Positions 41,760 to 50,552 are shown, numbered from the stretch's first letter. The stretch is 64,000 nucleotides of DNA from Iamia sp. SCSIO 61187 (GCF_019443745.1 NZ_CP050948.1:4778001-4842000), one strand, 5' to 3'. Made by a program: numbers and translations. Notes: generated by a model not told the origin, from the letters alone.

Positions 41760-43886
41760 TTGGCCCGCACGCTGCACGCACCGACGGTCGACGACCTCAC
41801 GACGCTGCACATCCACGACCGCCACACCGAGCTGGGGCTCAGCACCGACGACCTGCTGGGGATGTACCGCACGATCCTCCTGGCCCGGCTGCTCGACCTG
41901 AAGATCTGGTCGCTCAACCGCATGGGCAAGGCCCCCTTCGTGGTCTCCTGCCAGGGCCACGAGGGCTGCCAGGTGGGCTCGACGTGGGCCCTGCGCGCCG
42001 GCCACGACCCGGTCCTCCCCTACTACCGCGACACCGGCGTGATGCTCACCCTCGGCATGACCGCCGAGGAGGTGCTGCTCGGCGTGTTCGCCCGGGCCGC
42101 CGACCCGTGCTCGGGCGGGCGCCAGATGCCCAACCACTGGGGCAGCTCGCGGCTCGGGGTGATCTCCGGGTCGTCCCCCATCGCCACCCAGCTGCCCCAC
42201 GCCGCCGGGATCGCCTACGCGGCCAAGCTCCGCGGTGAGGACAAGGTCGTGGTCTCGTACTTCGGCGAGGGGGCGACCTCGAAGGGCGACTTCCACGAGG
42301 CCCTGAACTTCGCCGGCATCCACTCCCTGCCGTGCGTGTTCATCTGCGAGAACAACGGCTACGCCATCTCGGTCCCGATGACCCAGGAGTCGGCCGTCGA
42401 CGACGTGGCCGACCGGGCCCACTCCTACGGCTTCGGCGGCGTCATCGTCGACGGCAACGACCCCCTCGACGTCTACGCCGCCACCCACCAGGCGCTGCGG
42501 CGGGCGCGCGCCGGCGACGGACCCACCCTCATCGAGTGCAAGACCTACCGGATCCGGGCCCACACCTCCGATGACGACGACCGCACCTACCGCACCCCGG
42601 AGGAGGTCGAGGCGTGGCGGAAGAAGGACCCGCTGCGGCAGTTCCGGCAGTACCTCATCGAGCAGCGGCTCCTGCCCGAGGCCGACGAGGTCGCCATCGA
42701 GGCCGAGGTCAAGGCCGAGGTCGACGAGGCGGCCAAGCGGGCCGAGGCCATGCCCTTCCTCGAGGCCTCCACGGCGACGAGCATGGTGTTCGCCCGCCCG
42801 GTCCGGCCCACGCGGGGAGCACCCGAGGGGGCCGACGTCAGCGTCGCCCCCGACACCGGCGCCGGCTCCGAGGTGCCGCTCGACGACGCCGGGCCCACCA
42901 CCGAGCGGAACGTGATCGACACGATCCGCCAGACCCAGCACGACCTCATGGCCGGTGACGAGCGGGTGCTCGTCCTGGGCGAGGACGTCGGCCCCCGCGG
43001 TGGGGTCTTCCGCGCCACCGACGGGCTGACGGACGCCTTCGGGCGCCAGCGCGTGCTCGACACCCCTCTGGCCGAGTCGTCGATCGTGGGCATCGGGATC
43101 GGGCTGGCCCTGGCCGGGATGCGGCCCATCTGCGAGATCCAGTTCGCCGACTTCATCCACTCGGCCTACGACCAGATCACCAGCGAGGCGGCCCGCCTGC
43201 ACTACCGGTCGGCCGGAGACTTCTCCGTGCCCCTGGTGATCCGGGCGCCGTGGGGCGGTGGCGTGCACGGTGCGCTGTACCACTCGCAGTCGATCGAGGC
43301 GACCTACGCCCACGTGCCCGGGCTGAAGGTCGTGGCCCCGTCCACACCGGCCGACGTGGCCGGGCTGCTGCGCGAGGCGGTCGCCGACCCCGACCCCGTG
43401 CTGTTCCTCGAGCACAAGAGGAGCTACCGGCTGATCAAGGGGCTGGTGCCCGACGACCCGACGTTCCGCGTGCCGATCGGCGTGGCCGCCGTCGCCCGGC
43501 CCGGCACCGACGCCACCGTGGTGACCTACGGGATGCACCGGCACATCGCCGTCGAGGCCGCCGACCGGCTCGCCGCCGACGGCGTCGGCTCGGTCGAGGT
43601 GCTGGACCTCCGCACCATCAGCCCGCTCGACGTCGACGCCATCGTCGCCTCGGTGACCCGGACGGGCCGGTGCCTCGTCGTGCACGAGGACAACATCAGC
43701 TTCGGCGTGGGCGCCGAGGTGGCGGCCCTGGTGGCCGAGCACTGCTTCTTCGACCTCGACGCGCCCGTGCGCCGGCTGGCCACGGCCGACGTCCCCGCCT
43801 TCCCGTTCGCGCCCCCGCTGGAGGAGGCCCTCACCATCGGCGCGACCCACGTCGCCGCCGCCCTGACCGCCCTCCTCGACGTCTAG
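41760..43886 (+). CDS. 2-oxoacid (branched-chain) dehydrogenase E1, alpha and beta fused
   Basis: This 708-residue thiamine diphosphate enzyme decarboxylates 2-oxo acids and transfers the acyl group to a lipoyl E2. Residues 1-340 are E1 alpha (YYRDTGVMLTLGMTAEEVL; ThDP site GEGATSKGDFHEALNF..ENNGYAIS). A short Asp/Pro/Gly linker follows to about 383. Residues 384-708 are E1 beta (VLGEDVGPRGGVFRATDGL, APWGGGVHGALYHSQSIEA, HEDNISFGVGAEVAAL). The TTG start is supported by CAGGAGAG. E2 and E3 are not in the window. The adjacent dehydrogenase argues for branched-chain substrates. Confidence 0.92.
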   Translation: MARTLHAPTVDDLTTLHIHDRHTELGLSTDDLLGMYRTILLARLLDLKIWSLNRMGKAPFVVSCQGHEGCQVGSTWALRAGHDPVLPYYRDTGVMLTLGMTAEEVLLGVFARAADPCSGGRQMPNHWGSSRLGVISGSSPIATQLPHAAGIAYAAKLRGEDKVVVSYFGEGATSKGDFHEALNFAGIHSLPCVFICENNGYAISVPMTQESAVDDVADRAHSYGFGGVIVDGNDPLDVYAATHQALRRARAGDGPTLIECKTYRIRAHTSDDDDRTYRTPEEVEAWRKKDPLRQFRQYLIEQRLLPEADEVAIEAEVKAEVDEAAKRAEAMPFLEASTATSMVFARPVRPTRGAPEGADVSVAPDTGAGSEVPLDDAGPTTERNVIDTIRQTQHDLMAGDERVLVLGEDVGPRGGVFRATDGLTDAFGRQRVLDTPLAESSIVGIGIGLALAGMRPICEIQFADFIHSAYDQITSEAARLHYRSAGDFSVPLVIRAPWGGGVHGALYHSQSIEATYAHVPGLKVVAPSTPADVAGLLREAVADPDPVLFLEHKRSYRLIKGLVPDDPTFRVPIGVAAVARPGTDATVVTYGMHRHIAVEAADRLAADGVGSVEVLDLRTISPLDVDAIVASVTRTGRCLVVHEDNISFGVGAEVAALVAEHCFFDLDAPVRRLATADVPAFPFAPPLEEALTIGATHVAAALTALLDV

Positions 43887-44034
43887 GACGACCCTGGACC
43901 GGGCCGCCGCAGGACCACGTGGTGCCGGGGACGACGGGGTCCGCGGGAGCCGACCACCGGCGCGGGGCCCGCCCCGAGCCGGCCCGGCGCGGTGGGCGAC
44001 GGAGGGAGCGCGGGCGATCGGCGCAGATCGTGGG

Positions 44035-44733
44035 ATGATGGCGGTCATGGCCAGAGCGACGGTGAGCCACGGAGACAGCCGGGCGACGATCGAAGAGGGG
44101 CAGCGGGTGCGCATCGGGCGCAGCACCGTGTGCGACGTGCAGGTGGGGTCGGGGGCCGACGGCGGCCCCGAGGACCTCGGCGTCAGCCGCACCGCTGCCA
44201 CCGTGAGCATGCAGGACGGCCGGCTGTGGGTCCGGAACGACTCGGCCAGCCAGCCCGTCTACCTCGTGCCCGGCACCGGCCCGACCCGGGTGCTGGAGAA
44301 CCAGGACGAGATCGCGTCGCTGCCCATCGACCGGGTGACGGTGCAGCTCCGGGGGCGCATCCGCACCCACGACGTCGTCGTCGAGCTCGAGGTCCCCGCC
44401 ACGCTCGGCGACACCCGTCCCATCCCGACCGATGGCCCGGCCACGCAGTACCTGCTCGAGTTCACCAACGCCGAGCGCCGCATCCTCACCGCCCTGTGCG
44501 AGCCGCTGCTGACCAAGAGCGGCGACCAGTCGAAGCCCGCCTCCTACGCCCAGGCCGCCGAGCGCCTGTTCCTCTCGCGGAGCCGGGTCGAGAACTGCAT
44601 CGCCGACCTGGTGAAGAAGTACGCCTCGGCCGGCGTCCCGGGGCTCGAGGGCCCCGAGGCCAAGGACAACCTCTGCCGCTACGCCGTGCGCTCGGGCTCC
44701 ATCAGCACCACCGACCTCGAGCACATCCCGTAG
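44035..44733 (+). CDS. FHA-like domain protein with C-terminal helix-turn-helix
   Basis: The 232-residue protein has an N-terminal FHA-like fold (RVRIGRSTVCDVQVG, then GVSRTAATVSMQDGRLWVRN), which may bind phosphothreonine. A middle linker follows. The C-terminal winged-helix-like part contains FTNAERRILTALCEPLL and YAQAAERLFLSRSRVENCIA. FHA-HTH proteins of this type are actinobacterial regulators of unknown target. Starts at 44035, 44038 and 44047 are all possible, and no ribosome site decides. It converges on the LysR gene with only 1 nt between stops. Confidence 0.75.
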   Translation: MMAVMARATVSHGDSRATIEEGQRVRIGRSTVCDVQVGSGADGGPEDLGVSRTAATVSMQDGRLWVRNDSASQPVYLVPGTGPTRVLENQDEIASLPIDRVTVQLRGRIRTHDVVVELEVPATLGDTRPIPTDGPATQYLLEFTNAERRILTALCEPLLTKSGDQSKPASYAQAAERLFLSRSRVENCIADLVKKYASAGVPGLEGPEAKDNLCRYAVRSGSISTTDLEHIP

Positions 44734-44734
44734 G

Positions 44735-45664
44735 TCACACCGTCAGGGAGAGGGGCGCCTCGACGTGGGAGGCGCTGACCTCCCGAGCGATCTCGAGGAA
44801 CCGCTGGGCGACGGGTGACAGGGTGCGGCCCGCCTTCCACGACAGGCCCACGCGGCGCGGGGGGATGGGCGGGTCCATCTCGTGGACGGCCACGGTGGGG
44901 TCGCGGACGTCGACGGCGAGGCGGGGGACGACGGCCGCGCCCATGCCCGCCCGGACCAGGGCGACCACGGCCATGTTGTCGTTGGTGCGGAACACCCAGT
45001 CGAGGTCGGCGTCGACCACGCCGCGCAGCCCGGTCTCGATGTCCTTCTGGCAGCTGCTCAGCTGGAAGCCGACGAGGCCCCGGCCCACCAGCTCCCTCGT
45101 GGGGAAGGGCCCGGCACGGCCGTCGTCGAGCTCGGTGACGACGAGGTAGGGGTCGTCGAAGAGGATCTCGGTCTCGATGTCCGGCCACCCCGAGTCGAGC
45201 GTGAAGGCCACATCCATCTCCCCCCGGGCGAGGGCGCCGGGGAAGATCTCCTTGTCGTTGCTCTCGACCAGGCGGATGTCGACGTCGGGGGTCTCGTCGC
45301 GCATGCGGCCCACGATGGTCGGGAGGATCGAGGTGGTGATGCTCTGGAACGTGCCGACCAGGAGCCGTCCGCTCTCGCCCCGGAGGAACCGCTCGACGTC
45401 GTCGCCGGTGGCGTCGACCCGGCGGAGGACGTCGCGGGCGTGCTCGAGGAGCAGGTCGCCGAGGGGCGTGAGCTCGACCGGACGGGGTCCACCGGGGCGA
45501 TCGAAGACCGGGGCGCCGAGGATGCGCTCGAGCCCGGCGATCTGCTGGCTCACCGCCGACTGGGTGTAGCCCAGCCGGACGGCGGCCTTGCCGAAGGTCC
45601 GTTCCTCGGCCACCGCCTCGAGGGCGATGAGGTGCTTGATCTCGACGTCGCGCAGCCGCGTCAT
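44735..45664 (-). CDS. LysR-family transcriptional regulator
   Basis: The 309-residue regulator has an N-terminal winged helix (HLIALEAVAEERTFGKAAVR, LGYTQSAVSQQIAGLERIL) and a C-terminal periplasmic-binding-like effector domain (LLVGTFQSITTSILP, VRAGMGAAVVPRLAV). The ATG at 45664 is chosen over the upstream in-frame TTG. TACGCT lies 7 nt upstream and the start codon sits inside a 13-bp palindrome, which suggests autoregulation. A small unknown gene starts divergently at 45741. Confidence 0.9.
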   Translation of the reverse strand: MTRLRDVEIKHLIALEAVAEERTFGKAAVRLGYTQSAVSQQIAGLERILGAPVFDRPGGPRPVELTPLGDLLLEHARDVLRRVDATGDDVERFLRGESGRLLVGTFQSITTSILPTIVGRMRDETPDVDIRLVESNDKEIFPGALARGEMDVAFTLDSGWPDIETEILFDDPYLVVTELDDGRAGPFPTRELVGRGLVGFQLSSCQKDIETGLRGVVDADLDWVFRTNDNMAVVALVRAGMGAAVVPRLAVDVRDPTVAVHEMDPPIPPRRVGLSWKAGRTLSPVAQRFLEIAREVSASHVEAPLSLTV

Positions 45665-45691
45665 GAGCAACAGCGTACCTGTTGCTCATGA
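45661..45691. promoter_or_regulatory. Palindromic operator over the LysR start and -10
   Basis: TCATGAGCAACAG (45661-45673) and CTGTTGCTCATGA (45679-45691) are perfect complements with spacer CGTAC. The site covers the LysR start codon and its -10 box, and lies 50 nt upstream of the divergent small gene. Confidence 0.8.
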
Positions 45692-45740
45692 GAAGGGATC
45701 ATCGCTAACCCTGACCCTCCTTTGGGCGTACAAGGGTTCC

Positions 45741-45983
45741 ATGGACACCAGCACCGACCTCGACCAGCTGGCCTCCGACCTCGCCACGCACGGGGTCGCG
45801 GCCAACGAGCACGCCCTCGCCCGCCTCGCCCGCGAGGGCCGGGCGGCCGGCGCCTCCTCCGTCGCCGTCGCCGTCCTCGGCGACCGCCGCGAGCCGTGGC
45901 CGGCCCGCATCAGGGCCTTCACCCTCGTCGCCCGCCACCTGACGCGGCCGCCGCAGGCCACGTCCACCTTCACCGCGGCCTAG
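45741..45983 (+). CDS. Small hypothetical protein
   Basis: The 80-residue protein MDTSTDLDQLASDLATHGVA onward is Ala/Arg-rich with no membrane segment or known domain. ARLAREGRAAGASSVAVAVL and GDRREPWPARIRAFTLVARH are its most protein-like parts. It is divergent from the LysR gene with the palindromic operator in between, and followed by a strong terminator, both supporting a real gene. No clear ribosome site is seen. Confidence 0.6.
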   Translation: MDTSTDLDQLASDLATHGVAANEHALARLAREGRAAGASSVAVAVLGDRREPWPARIRAFTLVARHLTRPPQATSTFTAA

Positions 45984-46024
45984 TCCCCGGCCGCGGCCGG
46001 CGGTCCGACCCCACCGCCGATCAC

Positions 46025-46075
46025 CGAGACGGCGACCCTCGCCGGGCTCCCCGCCCGCTGAGGGTCGCCGTCTCG
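46025..46075. terminator. Strong bidirectional hairpin
   Basis: A perfect 16-bp stem (CGAGACGGCGACCCTC and its complement) with a 19-nt loop lies between the convergent small gene (stop 45983) and MarR gene (stop 46121). Confidence 0.8.
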
Positions 46076-46120
46076 CGTCGCCGCGTCGCCCGACGGCGGA
46101 GCACCCCGGGGGCATGGGCC

Positions 46121-46618
46121 CTACGGCTCGAGGGCGCGGAGGAGCTTGCGGAGGAGGGCGTCGAGCTGGGCGCGCTCCCGCGCCGACAGGCCGTCCAGGA
46201 TCTCCTCCTCGCGAGCGACGTGACCGGTCACGGCCTCGTCGACCGTGGCGAACCCGGCCTCGGTGAGCCGCACGAGGACGCTGCGGCGATCGCCGGGCGC
46301 CATGCGCCGCTCGACCAGACCGGCCCGCTCGAGGCGGTCGAGACGGCTCGTCATCCCCGCCGGCGAGAGCATGAGGGTGCGGGACAGGTCGGTGGGCGTG
46401 AGCTCGTGGGGCGCTCCGCTGCGGCGGAGGGCGGCGAGGACGTCGAAGTCGGCGACCGAGAGCCCGTGGGTCGCCATGCCCTCCTCGATCCGCCGGCCCC
46501 CGATGGCGTGGAGCCGGCCGAGCCGACCGATGGTCCCCATGGCCGCCAGGTCGAGGTCGGGGCGCTCCCGCTGCCAGGCGGCGATCATCTCGTCGACGCT
46601 ATCGGGGGGCGGGGCCAT
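46121..46618 (-). CDS. MarR-family transcriptional regulator
   Basis: The 165-residue regulator shows a winged helix (LTPTDLSRTLMLSPAGMTSR, LDRLERAGLVERRMAPGDRR) between dimerisation helices. RRSVLVRLTEAG is the wing. The ATG at 46618 has TACCAT 6 nt upstream. It is divergent from the NTF2-like gene, and the AT-rich intergenic DNA with repeated GAACAT/GAACTT suggests it controls that operon. Confidence 0.92.
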   Translation of the reverse strand: MAPPPDSVDEMIAAWQRERPDLDLAAMGTIGRLGRLHAIGGRRIEEGMATHGLSVADFDVLAALRRSGAPHELTPTDLSRTLMLSPAGMTSRLDRLERAGLVERRMAPGDRRSVLVRLTEAGFATVDEAVTGHVAREEEILDGLSARERAQLDALLRKLLRALEP

Positions 46619-46672
46619 GGCCGCATGGTAGGCGGCGATGCGCCGACAGCGAACATTTCGATGCCGAACATC

Positions 46673-46701
46673 TTGACGAAGAACTTTCGCTTCCGTACAT
46701 T
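46673..46701 (+). promoter_or_regulatory. Promoter of the NTF2-like operon
   Basis: TTGACG (46673-46678), 17-nt spacer, TACATT (46696-46701). The ATG follows after 7 nt, so the transcript should be leaderless. GAACAT at two places and GAACTT flank or overlap the -35 and are candidate MarR contacts. Confidence 0.72.
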
Positions 46702-46708
46702 TCACTGC

Positions 46709-47125
46709 ATGAACCAAACCACCATCACCCCACCCGCCGACGGGACGTCGACCCAGGTGGCGCTGGCCCTCTACCGGGCCGTCGCCGCCGGCGACCTGGC
46801 CGAGGCAGCCGCCCACCTGCACGCCGACGTCGTCCTCCACGTGCCCGGCACCCATCCGCTCGCCGGCGTCCACCGGGGCCTGGACGCGGTGCTCGGGTTC
46901 CAGCTCGCCAGCCGGGCCGCGACCGACGACGGCGAGACGATCGAGGTCCTCGACGTCCTCGCCGGGACGACCCGCACCGGCGTCCTCTGCCGGGTCACCG
47001 CGACCCGGGGCGATCGCCGCCTCGACAACACCACCGTCCACCTGCTGCGCGTCGTCGACGGACGCGTCGCCGAGATCCACCTGCACAACTTCGACGGCGT
47101 CACCGTCGACGGCTTCTGGAGCTGA
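46709..47125 (+). CDS. NTF2-like/SnoaL-type protein
   Basis: The 138-residue cone-fold protein shows ALALYRAVAAGDLAEAAAHL, HADVVLHVPG and VTVDGFWS near the end. NTF2-like proteins are often isomerases, hydratases or ligand binders; no catalytic residues are decisive here. It is the first gene after the MarR-linked promoter. A START-like gene follows 5 nt downstream. Confidence 0.85.
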   Translation: MNQTTITPPADGTSTQVALALYRAVAAGDLAEAAAHLHADVVLHVPGTHPLAGVHRGLDAVLGFQLASRAATDDGETIEVLDVLAGTTRTGVLCRVTATRGDRRLDNTTVHLLRVVDGRVAEIHLHNFDGVTVDGFWS

Positions 47126-47130
47126 CGACC

Positions 47131-47601
47131 ATGATCACCCTCACCCGTTCCCTCACCATCGCCACCCCCGCAGCCGCCGTCTGGGAGGTCCTCGCCGACT
47201 ACCGGCGCGACCCCACCTGGCGCACCGGCGTCGTCTCCATGGAGCCCGACACCCCGGGCCTGGCCCGGCCCGGCACCCGGGTCCACGAGGTCCTCCGCCT
47301 CGGCGGGAAGACCAACCACATCGACAGCGTCGTCGACGAGGTCGTCCCCGGTTCCCGCGTGGCCTGGCACACCACCGGCGGCGCCGACGTCGACGGCTGC
47401 CGGCTCGTCGAACCCCACGGCGGGACCGGTTGCCGGGTCACCCTCACCATGAGGATCCGCCCGCACGGTGTCGAGCGGCTGATGGCGCCGGCGTACCGCT
47501 GGATGCTCGGCCGCAACATGGTCGGCGACCTCGCCCGCCTGCGGGACCTGGTCAGCGCGGAGGCGCCGACCAGCCCGGGTGCCGCCGACGCAGCGGCGTG
47601 A
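47131..47601 (+). CDS. SRPBCC (START-like) family protein
   Basis: The 156-residue hydrophobic-cavity protein shows TLTRSLTIATPAAAVWEVLA and DYRRDPTWRTGVVSME, the usual SRPBCC opening, and a C-terminal helix RWMLGRNMVGDLARLRDLV. The ligand is unknown. It is co-transcribed with the NTF2-like gene and precedes the amidohydrolase, with a palindrome in between. Confidence 0.87.
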   Translation: MITLTRSLTIATPAAAVWEVLADYRRDPTWRTGVVSMEPDTPGLARPGTRVHEVLRLGGKTNHIDSVVDEVVPGSRVAWHTTGGADVDGCRLVEPHGGTGCRVTLTMRIRPHGVERLMAPAYRWMLGRNMVGDLARLRDLVSAEAPTSPGAADAAA

Positions 47602-47619
47602 GCCGAAGGAGCCAGCCGT

Positions 47620-47667
47620 GGCCTCCGGCGCTAATCTGACGACCCGTCAGATCTTCGGCCGGAGGCC
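47620..47667 (+). promoter_or_regulatory. Operator-like palindrome and hairpin over the amidohydrolase ribosome site
   Basis: The core ATCTGACG-ACC-CGTCAGAT (47634-47652) is a perfect 8-bp inverted repeat typical of TetR-type operators. An outer pair, GGCCTCCGG (47620-47628) with CCGGAGGCC (47659-47667), includes the GGAGG ribosome site of the next gene. Confidence 0.68.
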
Positions 47668-47671
47668 ACGC

Positions 47672-49405
47672 ATGCTCGACCACCTGATCACCGGCGGCAC
47701 CGTCGTCGACGGGACCGGTGCCCCGCCTCGTCCCGCCGACATCGCCGTCTCCGGCGGACGCATCGTCGCCATCGCCGAGCCCGGGACGATCACCGACGCT
47801 GCGGCCGACACCCTCGACGCCACCGGCCTGGTCGTCGCCCCCGGCATCATCGACCCCCACACCCACTACGACGCCCAGATCTTCTGGGACCCGCACGTCT
47901 CCCCCTCCAACGTCCACGGCGTCACCAGCGTCGTGAGCGGCAACTGCGGCTTCACCATCGCCCCCCTCCGCTCCGAGGACGCCGCCTACACCCGGGAGAT
48001 GCTGGCGAGCGTCGAGGGCATGTCGGTCGCCGCCCTGGAGGAGGGCGTGCCGTGGGACTGGCACACCTTCGGCGACTACCTGGACAAGCTCGAGGGCAAC
48101 GTCGGCGTCAACGCCGGCTTCCTCGTCGGGCACTGCGCCCTCCGCCGCTACGTGATGGGGGAGGCCGCCGTCGGCAACGAGGCCACGCCCGAGCAGCTCG
48201 AGGAGATGAAGCGGGTGCTGGCCGAGTCCATCGCCGCCGGGGGGCTCGGCTTCTCGACCACCCTCAGCCGCACCCACTCCGACGGCGACGGCCAGCCCGT
48301 GGCGTCGCGCTGGGCGACGACCGAGGAGCTGGTCGCCCTGTGCACGGTCGTGGGCGAGCACGAGGGCACGACCCTCGAGGGGATGACCGACGGCTGCCTC
48401 GACCGCTTCAGCGACGACGAGATCGACCTCTTCGCGTCGATGACGGCCGCCGCCCGTCGGCCCCTCAACTGGAACGTGATGACGATCGACTCCAAGGAGC
48501 CGGGCCGCATCCCCCGCCAGCTGAGCGCCCACGACGTGGCCGCCGAGCGGGGCGGCCGCATCGTGGCCCTGACCCTCCCGGTCCAGGTGCCGATGAACAT
48601 GAGCTTCCTCAACCACTGCGGGCTCTTCCTGATCCCCGGGTGGGGTGAGATCCTCCGCCTGCCGGTGCCCGAGCGCATCGCCAAGCTGCAGGACCCCGAG
48701 GTGCAGGCGTTCATGCTCGAGCGGGCGGCGTCGGACGAGGCCGGGGTGTTCAAGCGGCTGGCGGCGTTCGGCGACTACGTCATCGGCGACACCTACTCGG
48801 CGGCCAACGAGGGCCTGAAGGGTAGGCGGGTCGCCGACATCGCCGCCGAGCGCGGCTCCGAGGACCCCTTCGCCACCCTCGTCGACATCGTCGTGGCCGA
48901 CGACCTCCGCACGATCCTGTGGCCCATCCCGCCCGACGGCGACGACGCGTCGTGGGAGCTGCGCCGCCAGACCTGGGCTGACGACCGGGCCATGCTCGGC
49001 GGCTCCGACGCCGGGGCCCACCTCGACCGCATGTGCGGCGCCCCGTTCCCGACCCGGTTCCTGGCCGACACGCTGCGAGGCCGCAAGCTCGTCAGCCTGG
49101 AGCGGGCCGTGCAGCTGATGACCGAGGTCCCGGCCCGGCTGTTCGGCCTGCGCGACCGGGGGACCCTCGTCGAGGGGGCCTTCGCCGACATCTTCGTGTT
49201 CGACCCCGAGACGGTCGGCGCCGAGCACGCCACCCTCGTCCACGACCTGCCCGGCGACTCGCCCCGCCTGACCGCCGGCGCCCACGGCGTGCGCCGGGTC
49301 TACGTCAACGGCGTCGTGGCCGTCGAGGACAACGAGGCCACCGGCTCCCTCGGCGGCACCGTCCTCCGCTCCGGCCGCGACACCGACACCGTCGCCACCA
49401 GCTGA
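47672..49405 (+). CDS. N-acyl-D-amino acid deacylase-like amidohydrolase
   Basis: The 577-residue metal-dependent hydrolase starts with the urease-type beta domain (LITGGTVVDGTGAPPRPADI). Metal ligands lie in PGIIDPHTHYDAQIFWDP. SGNCGFTIAP is a D-aminoacylase block, GGSDAGAHLDRMCG gives the late Asp, and the C-terminal beta strands are FADIFVFDPETVG. The natural substrate is uncertain. ATG 47672 has GGAGG 7 nt upstream, located in a hairpin. The family usually acts in the cytoplasm, and no signal peptide is seen. Confidence 0.88.
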   Translation: MLDHLITGGTVVDGTGAPPRPADIAVSGGRIVAIAEPGTITDAAADTLDATGLVVAPGIIDPHTHYDAQIFWDPHVSPSNVHGVTSVVSGNCGFTIAPLRSEDAAYTREMLASVEGMSVAALEEGVPWDWHTFGDYLDKLEGNVGVNAGFLVGHCALRRYVMGEAAVGNEATPEQLEEMKRVLAESIAAGGLGFSTTLSRTHSDGDGQPVASRWATTEELVALCTVVGEHEGTTLEGMTDGCLDRFSDDEIDLFASMTAAARRPLNWNVMTIDSKEPGRIPRQLSAHDVAAERGGRIVALTLPVQVPMNMSFLNHCGLFLIPGWGEILRLPVPERIAKLQDPEVQAFMLERAASDEAGVFKRLAAFGDYVIGDTYSAANEGLKGRRVADIAAERGSEDPFATLVDIVVADDLRTILWPIPPDGDDASWELRRQTWADDRAMLGGSDAGAHLDRMCGAPFPTRFLADTLRGRKLVSLERAVQLMTEVPARLFGLRDRGTLVEGAFADIFVFDPETVGAEHATLVHDLPGDSPRLTAGAHGVRRVYVNGVVAVEDNEATGSLGGTVLRSGRDTDTVATS

Positions 49406-49417
49406 GCACGGCGAAGT

Positions 49418-49446
49418 GGACGCGACGTGCCTGGCACGTCGCGTCC
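49418..49446. terminator. Bidirectional hairpin with CTG triloop
   Basis: A perfect 13-bp stem (GGACGCGACGTGC/GCACGTCGCGTCC) with loop CTG lies between two convergent stop codons. Confidence 0.82.
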
Positions 49447-49451
49447 TCGGG

Positions 49452-50480
49452 TCAGGTCGGGGTGGTCTGGCGCTCCTCGACCCGGCCGTCGGCGTGGCGG
49501 GCGAAGCGGGGCTGCTCGGCCGGGTGGACGGGGTCCTCGTCGGCCCAGGGCCACCCGCCGAAGCGGGTGCGCTGGTAGTCGTCGAAGGCCTCCTGGATCT
49601 GGGCCTTGGTCGTCATGACGAAGGGCCCGTAGCGGGCGACGGGCTCGCCGATCGGCCGGCCCTGGAGCACCAGCACCTCGACCCCCTCGGGCGACGAGAG
49701 CTCGAGGTCGACCTGGCTGTCGACGACCGCACCGGTGTCCCTACCCAGGTCGCCGTCGTGTCCGGCCACGCGCAGGGCGGTGCCGTCGAAGACGTAGAGG
49801 GTCCGGACCGTCTCGCGACCCGCCGCCTTCGGCAGCGTCCACGTGGCGCCGGGCTCCAGCACGACGTGCCAGATCGCCACGTCGGCGTCGGCGTGGCTGG
49901 CGTAGGACGCGGGCGGTGGTGCCGGCGGGGCGTCGGCGTCGTCGAGGCGGCCGGCGATGACCGTGACCTCCACGCCATCGGCGCGCACCCGGGGGATCTG
50001 GTCGTCCCAGAACATGGTGAAGTGGGCGTCGACCATCTTGTCGGCGGACGGGAGGTTGAGCCAGATCTGGAACAGCTCGAGCGGGTTGGGGCCCTCGGCG
50101 TCGAGCAGCGGGAACATCTCCGAGTGCTGGATGCCCTTGCCGGCGGTCAGCCACTGGACGTCGCCCCGGCCGAAGCGGGCGGCGGCACCCAGCGAGTCGG
50201 CGTGGTCGATGAGGCCCTTGCGGACGTAGGTCACCGTCTCGAAGCCCCGGTGGGGGTGGGGCGGGAAGCCGGGGACCGTCTGCCCGTGGTACATCCGCCA
50301 GCCGTCGCGGCCCTCGAAGTCCATGCCCAGGTCCCGCCCCTCGAGGAGCGCCGGGTCGGGGCCGAGGTCGGCGGTGCCGGCGGGGTAGGCGTCGTCGTGG
50401 TGGGCGCAGAACAGGAACGGGTCGATCGTGGGCCACTGCGGCCCCAGCTCGACGGTCTGCAGCACCGGGTCTTCGATCAT
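49452..50480 (-). CDS. Pirin-family protein
   Basis: The 342-residue bicupin has metal-ligand motifs in the N-terminal cupin: HPHRGFETVTYV and GKGIQHSEMF. LFQIWLNLPSADKM is a pirin block. Pirins include quercetinases and redox-responsive regulators; the activity is undetermined. TAGCCT lies 6 nt before the ATG. It follows the alpha/beta hydrolase gene on the same strand, but a terminator separates them. Confidence 0.9.
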   Translation of the reverse strand: MIEDPVLQTVELGPQWPTIDPFLFCAHHDDAYPAGTADLGPDPALLEGRDLGMDFEGRDGWRMYHGQTVPGFPPHPHRGFETVTYVRKGLIDHADSLGAAARFGRGDVQWLTAGKGIQHSEMFPLLDAEGPNPLELFQIWLNLPSADKMVDAHFTMFWDDQIPRVRADGVEVTVIAGRLDDADAPPAPPPASYASHADADVAIWHVVLEPGATWTLPKAAGRETVRTLYVFDGTALRVAGHDGDLGRDTGAVVDSQVDLELSSPEGVEVLVLQGRPIGEPVARYGPFVMTTKAQIQEAFDDYQRTRFGGWPWADEDPVHPAEQPRFARHADGRVEERQTTPT

Positions 50481-50512
50481 GGATCCAGGCTACGGGCGGG
50501 TCACAACCCCGC

Positions 50513-50541
50513 GGTCGGAGTGGGTCTGACCCACTCCGACC
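50513..50541 (-). terminator. Hairpin with CTG triloop after the hydrolase gene
   Basis: A perfect 13-bp stem (GGTCGGAGTGGGT/ACCCACTCCGACC) with loop CTG starts 11 nt past the hydrolase stop, upstream of the pirin gene. Confidence 0.8.
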
Positions 50542-50552
50542 GGTGCGCTCGG

